Positions 23,902 through 32,026 of a stretch of 37,878 bases of DNA are shown here, in pieces. This stretch comes from Acidobacteriota bacterium (GTDB lineage: Bacteria > Acidobacteriota > Terriglobia > Terriglobales > Acidobacteriaceae): NCBI GenBank assembly GCA_003225055.1, contig QIAU01000170.1:1-37878 (forward strand). Reading direction: 5' to 3'. Within the stretch, counting starts at the first letter, position 1. Each line of letters opens with the position of its first letter. The notes below the pieces were generated by a model. It saw nothing but the letters and a program-made list of their open reading frames with translations, made no database searches and was not told where the DNA came from. A program made the translations under genes and the position numbers.

Positions 23902-25052
23902 GTTCCCTGCCGCATCAGCCCAGTCACGTGGCCAGCCGGCGGAGCGGGGGGCCTCATACCTCGATGTTTCTCCGCATGTTGGTGCGAGCGGCCGTGTTGC
24001 GGCGTGGTCGAGCCGCCTCGGCGCTGCTGGCCATGGTGGTGGCGGCAGCGGTCGCGACAGCCATGTTGAATCTCTATGCGGACGTCGAGGCCAAGTTGCG
24101 CAAAGAATTCCGCAGCTACGGCGCCAACGTGGTTGTCATGGGCAAGGATGGCACGGCGCTTCCCTCTGACGCTCTGTCCAGGGTTCGATCAACCCTGGGC
24201 GGCGAGACCATCGCAGTGCCGTTTGCGTACATCGTGGCGCGTACCCGTGATGGGCAGTCGGTCGTAGTTGCGGGTACCGATCTGGGGTTGGTGCGCCAGC
24301 TGAACCGTTGGTGGTCGGTGACGGCGTGGCCTTCAGAAAATGGTGCGGCGCTGGTCGGTACGCGCGCCGCTACCCTGGTAAGTCGTGCCGGCAAGCCATT
24401 CGACCTCAGCTTCCAGGGACGCACGATCCACCTGACGACCGGAGGAATTCTTCAGACCGGTGCCGCCGAAGATAGCCGCATTTATCTGAACCTGCCTGCA
24501 TTCGAGGCCTGGACCGGGGTCGAGCCCTCGACGATTGAGATCGCGGTCAACGGATCTACGCAAGAGATCAACGCCACCATCCCGCGGCTGGCCCGGCAAC
24601 TCTCCGCGGCTCAAGTTCGTCCGCTGCGGCAGATCGTGGAGGCCGAGGCTCGCGTGCTCGGCAAAACCCGGGCCGCGCTGCTGGCGGCGGCGGCTCTGAT
24701 CATTCTTACCTCCGCGCTATGCTTGCTCGCAACCTTGACGGGGTGGGTATTTGACCGGCGCCGTGATTTTGCGATTATGAAGGCTCTGGGGGCTTCTGAG
24801 AGGCTGCTGAACGGATTCTTTGCCGCCGAGGCGGCTGCCTTGGGAGTAATTGGAGCGCTCGTGGGATTTGTAATCGGGATTGGGCTTGCCGCCTGGATTG
24901 GGCGCGTCAACTTTCATGCTTCTGTAGGGCCGCGAGTCAGTGTGTTGCCGGTGGTGCTGGCGGGAAGCGTGGCGGTGGCGCTGCTGTCGGCTACCTTGCC
25001 GATCTCTCTTTTGCGGCGGGTGGAGCCTGCTATTATTTTGAGGGGTGAGTGA
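23898..25052 (+). CDS. ABC permease, FtsX/MacB-like (iron locus, second)
   Basis: 384 residues with the same topology: helix near 45-60, periplasmic domain, three C-terminal helices (DFAIMKALGASERLLNGFFAAEAAALG). Residues near LRKEFRSYGANVVVMGKDG line up with LNRELRSYGANLVVTPQED-like text of the first permease, so the two are old paralogs and probably form a heterodimer. The first 25 residues are polar; an internal ATG (MFLRMLVRAAVLRRG) is an alternative start closer to the family N-terminus. Confidence 0.85.
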   Translation: MSSLPHQPSHVASRRSGGPHTSMFLRMLVRAAVLRRGRAASALLAMVVAAAVATAMLNLYADVEAKLRKEFRSYGANVVVMGKDGTALPSDALSRVRSTLGGETIAVPFAYIVARTRDGQSVVVAGTDLGLVRQLNRWWSVTAWPSENGAALVGTRAATLVSRAGKPFDLSFQGRTIHLTTGGILQTGAAEDSRIYLNLPAFEAWTGVEPSTIEIAVNGSTQEINATIPRLARQLSAAQVRPLRQIVEAEARVLGKTRAALLAAAALIILTSALCLLATLTGWVFDRRRDFAIMKALGASERLLNGFFAAEAAALGVIGALVGFVIGIGLAAWIGRVNFHASVGPRVSVLPVVLAGSVAVALLSATLPISLLRRVEPAIILRGE

Positions 25053-25053
25053 G

Positions 25054-26283
25054 ATGATTCGGATCACGGATGTCACCAAGGCGTATCCGGCGAAGGCCGA
25101 GGAGAACGGTGGCGTCATTCGTGCGCTCAACCACATCTCGCTCCAGGTTGATCCCGGTGAGTGGCTGGCCATTATGGGCCCCTCGGGCTCGGGAAAATCG
25201 ACCCTGATCAACCTGATTGGCTGCCTGGATCGACCGACTTCGGGGGACATCTTGCTCGCCGGCGAGAATGTCGGCGGCATGTCGGCGTCCGAGCTTAACC
25301 GCGTGCGCGCCGAGAAGATCGGGTTTGTGTTCCAGCAGTTTCATTTGGTTCCGTATCTCAGCGCGCTGGAGAACGTCATGCTGGCGCAATATTTCCACAG
25401 CATGACGGACGAGCAGGAAGCGCGGGAAGCCCTGGAGCGCGTCGGACTGAAAGAGCGGGCCAATCACGTGCCCGCGCATCTGTCCGGAGGCGAGCAGCAG
25501 CGGGTGTGCATCGCGCGGGCTTTGATCAACGATCCAAAAATAATCCTGGCCGACGAGCCTACCGGCAATCTCGACGCGCAGAATGAAGAAATCGTATTGC
25601 GCCTGCTGCGCGAGTTACACCAGCAGGGACGAACCATCGTGATGGTCACTCACGACCCGGTAGTTGCGCGCCTGGCCGATCGCCGGATTGAGCTGCACCA
25701 CGGCCGCATTGCCGCCCAGGAACTCTTCTCCATGGCCGACGAGGAGCAATTCGACGAAGTACTGGAAGAACTTTGGGTTCTGGCCGAGCACGCAGAAATT
25801 GCTGAGGTCGGGCGCATGGAGGTGCATGGCGCGCTGCCGGTCAGTATCGCCATCGACAAAATGATGGAGCTGGGTTTGGTTTCCGCCAACCCGCACCCTC
25901 CCGAGGTGCACGAGCACAAGCCGTTCATCAACCCCTGCCACGATGCGCTGAAGCCAGCGGGAGTATCGACCGGGGACGGCAGCATGGTCGTCGAACTCAC
26001 CGAGCGTGGGCGGAAGAAGGCGGCAGACATCATTCGCCGGCACCGGCTGGCGGAGCGGCTGTTTACCGACAGCCTGGCCTTGGACAGTGAAACGGAAATC
26101 GAGCAGCAGGCTTGTAAGTTCGAGCACATTCTCTCGCCTGAAGCGACCGAGAAAATATGTACCTTCCTTGGGCATCCGCGAACTTGCCCCCACGGAGCGC
26201 CTATCCCACCCGGCGCGTGTTGCGAGAAACCCGGACCGATGGCGGCGATCGAAGTCAGACAGGCTGACGCGACCGGGCGCTGA
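25054..26283 (+). CDS. ABC ATPase fused to a DtxR/IdeR-like metal-sensing module
   Basis: 409 residues. Residues 1-225 form a MacB/LolD-type ATPase: Walker A GPSGSGKST (42-50), Q-loop QQFHLVP, signature LSGGEQQR (143-150), Walker B IILADEP, H-loop TH200. Residues 230-385 resemble DtxR: a winged-helix-like part (LPVSIAIDKMMELGLV, VVELTERGRKKA) and the metal-binding dimerisation part IIRRHRLAERLF and ACKFEHILSPEATEKI, ending GHPRTCPHGAPIP. DtxR metal ligands are matched by H330, E334, C354, E357 and H358; the site of DtxR H98 is Glu350. A 30-residue His/Cys-containing insert (281-310) replaces the tip of the wing. ATG 25054 is used; GTG 25045 is possible. It drives the two permeases and may sense iron. 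Confidence 0.85.
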   Translation: MIRITDVTKAYPAKAEENGGVIRALNHISLQVDPGEWLAIMGPSGSGKSTLINLIGCLDRPTSGDILLAGENVGGMSASELNRVRAEKIGFVFQQFHLVPYLSALENVMLAQYFHSMTDEQEAREALERVGLKERANHVPAHLSGGEQQRVCIARALINDPKIILADEPTGNLDAQNEEIVLRLLRELHQQGRTIVMVTHDPVVARLADRRIELHHGRIAAQELFSMADEEQFDEVLEELWVLAEHAEIAEVGRMEVHGALPVSIAIDKMMELGLVSANPHPPEVHEHKPFINPCHDALKPAGVSTGDGSMVVELTERGRKKAADIIRRHRLAERLFTDSLALDSETEIEQQACKFEHILSPEATEKICTFLGHPRTCPHGAPIPPGACCEKPGPMAAIEVRQADATGR

Positions 26284-26376
26284 ATCCTGACTAGCCATTT
26301 ACAAGTCGTCATCCAAGCAGACCTCAATCTGCCAAGCATCTCGCGTGTGGCTGCTGGTAGTAGACGCCCGATCCTT

Positions 26377-26406
26377 GGCCAAGCTCACGCTGGCCAAGCT
26401 CACGCT
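26377..26406. repeat. Tandem duplication of 15 bp
   Basis: Two exact adjacent copies of GGCCAAGCTCACGCT. They lie between the convergent ATPase-DtxR gene and the TPR-like gene, about 23 bases past the latter's stop. Looks like a replication-slippage product. Confidence 0.75.
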
Positions 26407-26428
26407 CAGGATGGACGACATGTGAATT

Positions 26429-27277
26429 TCATCTTCCGGAATCGAGGCGCGCAATTTCGCGGGCGAAGAGCGGATTTTCCGGGAAATCCCGGCGCAGAGA
26501 GACAAGCAGTTCGCGGGCCCGTGCTGGGTCCTTGTCGCGCACATAGGCAATAGCCAGCAGAATTCTCGCGAAGGGGGCCAGGTAATGGCCGCGCTCGGCC
26601 GTGAGCTGCAACTCGGCGATTCCCGCCTGCTTATCGCCTTTGACCCCACCCAGCCGTAAAATCCACCGCATGGGCGCAGCCATGCTTCCTATGAGGTACC
26701 GGCTGATGCCGCCGGCGAGATGGGCATCGTAACAATCAGGATCGACCTTCAGCAGCTGATCGGCCCAGGCGGTCGCCTGGCGCGTCAAATGCAGCGAGGC
26801 CCGGTTGCGTTTTTCGATGAGCGCGGCGTAGTCGGCCTTCAGTCCTGAAGAAAGGGTCAGCGCAAACAAAGCATCAAGGTCTTTCGGATTCTGCGCAAGA
26901 CGGCTGCGTGCCAGGCTCTCGGCTCGCTGCAAAACGGCGTCGAAACGGGCACGCACGGCCGGATCCGGAGAGATCTTCTTGCGGGCTTCGAACCCCGAAT
27001 CATTCTCATAGAATTGCGCATCCAGAACACCCAAACGATGAAACTCGGAGAATAGAAATCCTGCGGCTTCCGATGCGGGACCCAGCGGATCGTCGCTGTG
27101 CTGCTGCTCCCAGGAAGAAAACTCGCGCTGAGCGTGACTGAAATCGAGGTTGTAGAGAAGGCGGTAGCCGACATCCAGCTGCGGATCGACATCCAGAGCA
27201 ACAGCAGGCATCAGCAAACCCAGGATCACGAGGGCAATCGAAACTATCCGAAGGTTGCTACCACGGGTCAGGACCAT
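26429..27277 (-). CDS. Exported TPR-like protein
   Basis: 282 residues: signal peptide (IVSIALVILGLLMPAVA) and a helical solenoid with TPR-like units (YRLLYNLDFSHAQREFSSWEQQH, APFARILLAIAYVRDKDPARARELLVSL). No enzymatic motif. It belongs to a type of secreted or periplasmic scaffold protein frequent in this phylum. ATG 27277 is used although no clear ribosome site is seen. It is divergent from the glucoamylase gene, 149 bases apart. Confidence 0.78.
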   Translation of the reverse strand: MVLTRGSNLRIVSIALVILGLLMPAVALDVDPQLDVGYRLLYNLDFSHAQREFSSWEQQHSDDPLGPASEAAGFLFSEFHRLGVLDAQFYENDSGFEARKKISPDPAVRARFDAVLQRAESLARSRLAQNPKDLDALFALTLSSGLKADYAALIEKRNRASLHLTRQATAWADQLLKVDPDCYDAHLAGGISRYLIGSMAAPMRWILRLGGVKGDKQAGIAELQLTAERGHYLAPFARILLAIAYVRDKDPARARELLVSLRRDFPENPLFAREIARLDSGR

Positions 27278-27371
27278 AACGGTTTAACTTCTGGTATTCT
27301 GCCGTTCCCCGACTGACGGAATGAGAAAAGGCGGTGCTGGCTTTAAGCTTAGATGCAAATGCCGGGATCTT

Positions 27372-27400
27372 TTGCAAAACTCATGTCAAAGAATTGTAAA
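27372..27400 (+). promoter_or_regulatory. Sigma-70-like promoter for the glucoamylase gene
   Basis: TTGCAA (27372-27377), 17 bases, TGTAAA (27395-27400), about 27 bases before the GTG start. Confidence 0.45.
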
Positions 27401-27426
27401 GAACTGTCAGACGAAGGCCGGTTCCT

Positions 27427-29829
27427 GTGAGTGATTCCGCGACCCGTTTTGCTCCGGGTTGGCCGGGAATCGAGCCGCGCTGGACGTCCAGCGCCAAGTC
27501 GGGAGTGGGGACAGCGCTCAACCTGCACAGCCGGGTGTGGTTCACAATCAGCCACGGCATCCTCAATGAAATTTATTTTCCCCGGGTGGATCAGGCATGC
27601 ACCCGCGACCAAGGCTTGCTCGTAACCGACGGAAACAGCTTCTTCTCAGAAGAAAAACGGCATGCCTCGTTCCGCGTCAGCCAGTTGGCGGATGGTGTTG
27701 CTGCATACCGCCTGGTCAATAGCGACAACCAGGGACGCTACCGGATCGAAAAGCAAGTGTTGTCCGATCCGTTTCGGAATGTCGTTTTACAAAAGATTTG
27801 TTTCGAGCCCCTGCAAGGCGCGCTAGGCGACTATCACCTCTATGCACTGCTCTCGCCGCATCTGGCCAATTTCGGGAATGGCAATACGGGGTGGGTGGGC
27901 GACTACAAGGGGTTTCCCATGCTGTTCGCCGAGCGCGATGGCTACGCGCTCGCCTTCGCCTGCTCGGTTCCTTGGAAGAAGATGTCAGTGGGCTTCGTGG
28001 GTTTCTCCGATGGATGGCAGGACCTCTCCAGAAATTTCCAGATGACCTGGGACTACACACGCGCGGAGAACGGCAATATTGCACTTACTGGAGAGATCGA
28101 CTTGCCAGCAGGCCAGCCTGATTTCCTGCTCGGAATCGGTTTGGGCGGGATCTGGTCGGAAGCAGGCCAGCAAGCCCTTTCCAGCATGCTGGATGGATTC
28201 GACTGCGCCCGGACGGAATATCTGCGCCGCTGGGAAAACTGGCAGAGCAGGCTCGAGCCGCTCGATCCAAAGCCCGGGGGGCGATCTGTTTACCGAACCA
28301 GTACCGCCGTGCTGCGCACGCATGAATCGAAATCGGTGCTGGGCGGAATTATTGCCAGTCTGTCCATACCTTGGGGTTTTAACAAAGGAGATGAAGATCT
28401 CGGCGGATATCACCTGGTCTGGCCGCGTGACTTGGTCGAAATCGCAGGCGGGTTGTTGGCGGCGGGAGCAGCCGATGACGCGATGCGGGTGTTGCGCTAT
28501 CTCGAAGTCACGCAGGAAGCGGAGGGCAATTGGGCGCAAAACATGTGGCTGGACGGGCGGCCGTACTGGCATGGAGTGCAGATGGATGAGACCGCTCTCC
28601 CAATCTTGCTGGTGGACCTGTTGCGGCGCGAGACATCATCTGCGCTGGGTGACATCGCGCGCTGGTGGCCCATGGTACGGCGGGCGGCGAGTTTCCTGTT
28701 GCGCAACGGCCCGGTCACGCCGCAGGACCGTTGGGAAGAAGATGCGGGATTCTCCCCTTTCACCCTGGCGGCCGAGATCGCCGCGCTCTTGGCCGCTGCC
28801 GACCTAGCCGATCTTGTCGGGCAGGGCTCGATGGCAACCTACCTCCGCGAAACGGCAGATTGCTGGAATGATAGTGTCGAGCGCTGGACCTACGCTGTGG
28901 GCAATGATGTGTGCAAGCAGTTGGGCGTGGATGGCTACTACGTTCGCATTGCGCCGCCGGAAGTCGAGTGTGCTCCCTCGCCCCTGCTCGGTTTTGTGCC
29001 CATCAAAAATCGGCCACCGGGTATGAACCAGGAACCGGCGTCACACTTGATCAGTCCCGACTCGCTGGCGCTGGTGCGCTTCGGGCTGCGTGCCCCCGAT
29101 GACCCGCGCATCCTCAATACGATTCGGGTGATCGATGCCCTCTTACGGGTAAGGCTTCCCCAGGGTCCGTGCTGGTATCGCTATAACGGAGATGGCTACG
29201 GCGAGCATGCCGACGGATCTCCTTTTGATGGCACCGGAATCGGGCGTCCCTGGCCCCTCCTGGCAGGTGAGCGTGGCCACTATGAATTGGCGGCAGGCGC
29301 AAAGGATATGGCCGAAGTTCTGTTGCAGGTGATGGAGAATTCGACAGATGAGAGTGGGCTGATCTCCGAGCAAGTTTGGGACGCCGACGATCTTCCCGCG
29401 CTCGAATTGTTTCGAGGAAAGTCCACGGGCGCGGCGCGGCCCCTGGTCTGGGCGCACGCTGAATACATCAAGCTGCTCCGGTCTGTGCGCGACGGCCGGA
29501 TCTTCGATCAGCCACCCCAGACCGTCGAGCGCTACATCATCGACAAGACGAAGGGCGACTACTTTGGCTGGCGCTTCAATAACAAGTGCCGCACAATCCC
29601 GCGTGGAAAGCAGCTGCGCATCATCCTGCTGAGTCCGGGAATGGTGCACTGGAGCGACGACGGCTGGCAGACAACTCACGACAGTTATAGCCGCGATAGC
29701 GGACTGGGCGTCCATGCCGTGGATTTGCCTACCCGCAACCTGGTGACCGGACACGAGGTCGTGTTCACGCTTTATTGGCCGGACGAACAACGGTGGGAAG
29801 GCAAAGATTACGCAATCACTATCGAATAG
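27427..29829 (+). CDS. GH15 glucoamylase / glucodextranase-like glycoside hydrolase
   Basis: 800 residues. An N-terminal beta domain (about 1-270) is followed by the (alpha/alpha)6 barrel of GH15. Catalytic acid region: DRWEEDAGFSP (E437/E438); catalytic base: ISEQVWD (E648). Substrate pocket text includes YHLVWPRDLVE and GDGYGEHADGSPFDG, typical of bacterial glucoamylases, which release beta-D-glucose from non-reducing ends of alpha-glucans. The C-terminal 100 residues (DYFGWRFNNKC to TLYW) form another beta domain. No signal peptide, so it is probably intracellular and acts on glycogen or maltodextrin. GTG 27427 is the start. Confidence 0.92.
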   Translation: MSDSATRFAPGWPGIEPRWTSSAKSGVGTALNLHSRVWFTISHGILNEIYFPRVDQACTRDQGLLVTDGNSFFSEEKRHASFRVSQLADGVAAYRLVNSDNQGRYRIEKQVLSDPFRNVVLQKICFEPLQGALGDYHLYALLSPHLANFGNGNTGWVGDYKGFPMLFAERDGYALAFACSVPWKKMSVGFVGFSDGWQDLSRNFQMTWDYTRAENGNIALTGEIDLPAGQPDFLLGIGLGGIWSEAGQQALSSMLDGFDCARTEYLRRWENWQSRLEPLDPKPGGRSVYRTSTAVLRTHESKSVLGGIIASLSIPWGFNKGDEDLGGYHLVWPRDLVEIAGGLLAAGAADDAMRVLRYLEVTQEAEGNWAQNMWLDGRPYWHGVQMDETALPILLVDLLRRETSSALGDIARWWPMVRRAASFLLRNGPVTPQDRWEEDAGFSPFTLAAEIAALLAAADLADLVGQGSMATYLRETADCWNDSVERWTYAVGNDVCKQLGVDGYYVRIAPPEVECAPSPLLGFVPIKNRPPGMNQEPASHLISPDSLALVRFGLRAPDDPRILNTIRVIDALLRVRLPQGPCWYRYNGDGYGEHADGSPFDGTGIGRPWPLLAGERGHYELAAGAKDMAEVLLQVMENSTDESGLISEQVWDADDLPALELFRGKSTGAARPLVWAHAEYIKLLRSVRDGRIFDQPPQTVERYIIDKTKGDYFGWRFNNKCRTIPRGKQLRIILLSPGMVHWSDDGWQTTHDSYSRDSGLGVHAVDLPTRNLVTGHEVVFTLYWPDEQRWEGKDYAITIE

Positions 29830-29924
29830 GGGCAGAAGAGGCGCTCGCGGCGTCGCTTGGAAAGTCGCGACCTGGCAAGCCCCGTCTCCAGGAAAAAGTT
29901 GGCCGGGCGGCTGTCCCTACGCAT

Positions 29925-30272
29925 TTAGGAATACGGCGCTGGCAGATGCTTTCCCTGCCGGTGTTTTCGCATTTCGCTCTGTTGATGCGTGAGGATGCGC
30001 ACCCGAGACCGGGGCTTCGCGGTGCAGAGCAGCACAAATCCAGCATCGCGATCTTCGCGGTAATAACTCACCGAATCCGATTGATCAACATCCCCGCCGT
30101 TTAGCAGACGTCCTGCGCACGTGAGACATCGTCCCTGGTGGCAGAGTGCGGGCAGGGGAATCCCGGCAGCCTGGGCGGCATCCCAGATGTGCTGGTTCGA
30201 ACCGACCGAGATGGTGTGTTCGCCCTGCGGCGTCACCAGCGTCACCTCGAACGTCGTGGAATCGGCGCTCAC
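29925..30272 (-). CDS. Plant-type [2Fe-2S] ferredoxin
   Basis: 115 residues. Cluster ligands C44, C49, C52 (CHQGRCLTCAG) and C83 (LLCTAKP) fit the CX4CX2C...C pattern. The C-terminal 20 residues (EMRKHRQGKHLP) are an unusual basic His-rich tail. It probably donates electrons in the cytoplasm; the partner is unknown. GTG 30272 is the start, without a clear ribosome site. It lies downstream of the Dps-like gene on the same strand but behind a strong hairpin. Electron donation for iron release from the ferritin-like protein is a possibility, not shown. Confidence 0.88.
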   Translation of the reverse strand: MSADSTTFEVTLVTPQGEHTISVGSNQHIWDAAQAAGIPLPALCHQGRCLTCAGRLLNGGDVDQSDSVSYYREDRDAGFVLLCTAKPRSRVRILTHQQSEMRKHRQGKHLPAPYS

Positions 30273-30299
30273 GGTTTCTATTCTATGGAAGCATGGAGA

Positions 30300-30328
30300 A
30301 TCCTGCCTGGCACGGCGCCAGGCAGGAT
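30300..30328 (-). terminator. Strong hairpin after the Dps-like gene
   Basis: A perfect 12-bp stem ATCCTGCCTGGC / GCCAGGCAGGAT with a 5-base loop, 9 bases past the stop. There is no U-tract, so it is either a terminator of the GC-hairpin type or an mRNA-stabilising element between the Dps-like and ferredoxin genes. Confidence 0.6.
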
Positions 30329-30337
30329 GAGGCCCGA

Positions 30338-30949
30338 TTACGGGTTGTAGAAGCTGGCATTCTTGCTGTAAGGAGCGTGTCCGGGCTCGCCGCGGCGGAA
30401 GTGTCCCGACGGAATCACCTTGCCGTCGCGTTCTCTCGCCAGCAACTCGATGAACCAGGCTTCATGCTCGATTTCTTCATTGAGAATGCGCGAGGCCAGG
30501 TCATAGGTGCGTGGATCTTTGCCGAAGGTCATGTCGCAGACAGCACTCCAGCTGCGAATGGCGCATCGTTCCGACTCCATCAAAAGGGTGAGAATATTGA
30601 CCACGGTCGGCGGATCGGGGAGCTTGGCGGCCGCGCAGCCCGCCTGGTCGTGGAAGGCTTTCAAGTCGTTGGGCAATTCACCCCCTAGCTCATAAATGCG
30701 CGGAACAATCAGTTCCCAGTGGGCGCGATCTTCCAGGCGCGCGTCTTCACAAATCTCTTTGTAGTCCTCGTAACCTGCCAGGTGCATGCGCAGGATGGTG
30801 TAGTAGTAGTAGGTGCTGGCGAATTCGGCGGCGGCATTGGCGATGAGCATGTTGATAAGTTTGTCGACGTCGACGCCCCGGGCGCGGATCACTTCCACGC
30901 CGACTCGCTTGCTGACGTCCCCGTATTTGACAACTTCCTCTTTCGGCAT
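30338..30949 (-). CDS. Dps-like ferritin family protein (DPSL / thioferritin type)
   Basis: 203 residues. A four-helix ferritin-like fold with carboxylate and His ligands in helices: AAEFAS (E42), [10 protein letters not shown] (E73, H77), LMESERCA (E125 and neighbours), NEEIEHEAW (E159, H162). Two cysteines (C105 in DQAGC, C129 in ERCA) near the ferroxidase centre mark the Dps-like class rather than classical Dps. Such proteins oxidise Fe(II) with peroxide and store iron, which protects DNA. ATG 30949 has AAGGAGGT six bases upstream, the best ribosome site in the window. It is divergent from oxyR, with a candidate OxyR site between them. Confidence 0.88.
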   Translation of the reverse strand: MPKEEVVKYGDVSKRVGVEVIRARGVDVDKLINMLIANAAAEFASTYYYYTILRMHLAGYEDYKEICEDARLEDRAHWELIVPRIYELGGELPNDLKAFHDQAGCAAAKLPDPPTVVNILTLLMESERCAIRSWSAVCDMTFGKDPRTYDLASRILNEEIEHEAWFIELLARERDGKVIPSGHFRRGEPGHAPYSKNASFYNP

Positions 30950-31002
30950 ACGACCTCCTTCTTATGGCAGCGAGTCTAGCGCGCCCCCGACCCATAGGTC
31001 TA

Positions 31003-31039
31003 AGATATAGTCTCTATCGTTGTCATAGGTTCTGCCTCT
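31003..31039. promoter_or_regulatory. Candidate OxyR-binding site between the Dps-like gene and oxyR
   Basis: The OxyR consensus ATAG-N7-CTAT-N7-ATAG-N7-CTAT is matched as AGAT (31003), CTAT (31014-31017), ATAG (31025-31028), CTCT (31036-31039): 13 of 16 bases with exact spacing and a perfect core. A nearby copy of CATAGGT (30993-30999) repeats the CATAGGT at 31024. The left edge abuts a possible -35 (TTAGAC) for the Dps-like gene, while the right edge is 28 bases from the oxyR ATG, so it could activate dps and repress oxyR. Confidence 0.6.
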
Positions 31040-31067
31040 GGCAAGCCCGTTCGCTGTCCTGAACAAA

Positions 31068-31970
31068 ATGCAACTTCACCAATTGCGCTATTTCTGCGCT
31101 GTCGCGAATGCGGGGAGTTTTACTCGGGCGGCGGAGCGCGAACACGTCGCGCAGCCTTCCCTGTCGCAGCAGGTTCGCAAGCTGGAAGATGAATTGGGGG
31201 CGCGCTTGTTTGACCGACTGGGGCGGAGAGTTCGGCTCACTTCTTTTGGCCACACGTTCTTGTTGCGCGCCGAAGCCATTCTGCGGGAAGTGAGCATCGC
31301 GAAACGTGAGATCGAAGAGATGTCAGCCATGGAACGCGGGCGGATTGTGGTGGGAGCGATTCCCACCGTCGCGCCATACTTTCTTCCTCAACGGCTGGCC
31401 AGTTTTGCAGCCGAGTTCCCCGGCGTGCATGTGAGCGTGCTCGAGGACACTACTCCGGTACTGCTGGAGCGTTTGCAAGAGGCTGCCATCGACATGGCCT
31501 TGATGGCGTTGCCGGTCCCGCGCGATCAGTTCGTCTGCCAGGAATTATTACGTGAACCGCTCTACCTGGTGGTCCCACGCGGACACCGGCTGGCGGGCAG
31601 CTCCAAAGTGCGTTTGAAGCAGGTCGAAAATGATTCCTTCTTGCTACTCAAGGAGGGACATTGCTTTCGTGAGAACACCTTGTCGGCATGTAGTCGCGCC
31701 AAAGTACAGCCCAACGTGGTTTTTGAAAGCGGACAGTTTGCCACGATCTTAGCCATGGTCGCTGCCAATACGGGCGTGTCCGTCGTACCCGAGATGGCGC
31801 TGGAGAAGCGCGACGGCTGTTGCTTTATTCCCATCGCCGATGAGGGCGCTTACCGGCGGGTGGGAGTGGTCCAGTTAAAACAGCACTTTCGCAGTCGTTC
31901 TCAACGCGCGTTCCTCAGGCACTTGCAACAAACGACGAGAGACCAGGAAGGACATCTCGAGATTGCCTGA
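31068..31970 (+). CDS. oxyR: Hydrogen-peroxide sensor OxyR (LysR family)
   Basis: 300 residues. N-terminal LysR helix-turn-helix (SFTRAAEREHVAQPSLSQQVRKLE) and a periplasmic-binding-type sensor domain. The redox cysteines are C199 (KEGHCFRE) and C208 (LSACSRA), the same numbers and 9-residue spacing as in E. coli OxyR, so this is a true peroxide sensor and not just a LysR. It senses H2O2 in the cytoplasm by forming the C199-C208 disulfide and activates protective genes. Start ATG 31068; ribosome site weak. The divergent Dps-like gene is the obvious target. Confidence 0.92.
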   Translation: MQLHQLRYFCAVANAGSFTRAAEREHVAQPSLSQQVRKLEDELGARLFDRLGRRVRLTSFGHTFLLRAEAILREVSIAKREIEEMSAMERGRIVVGAIPTVAPYFLPQRLASFAAEFPGVHVSVLEDTTPVLLERLQEAAIDMALMALPVPRDQFVCQELLREPLYLVVPRGHRLAGSSKVRLKQVENDSFLLLKEGHCFRENTLSACSRAKVQPNVVFESGQFATILAMVAANTGVSVVPEMALEKRDGCCFIPIADEGAYRRVGVVQLKQHFRSRSQRAFLRHLQQTTRDQEGHLEIA

Positions 31971-32026
31971 GGCCTGCGGCTGAATCCCTAAACGAAGTGG
32001 GGATGACAATAATCTCTCCGCGCCGC

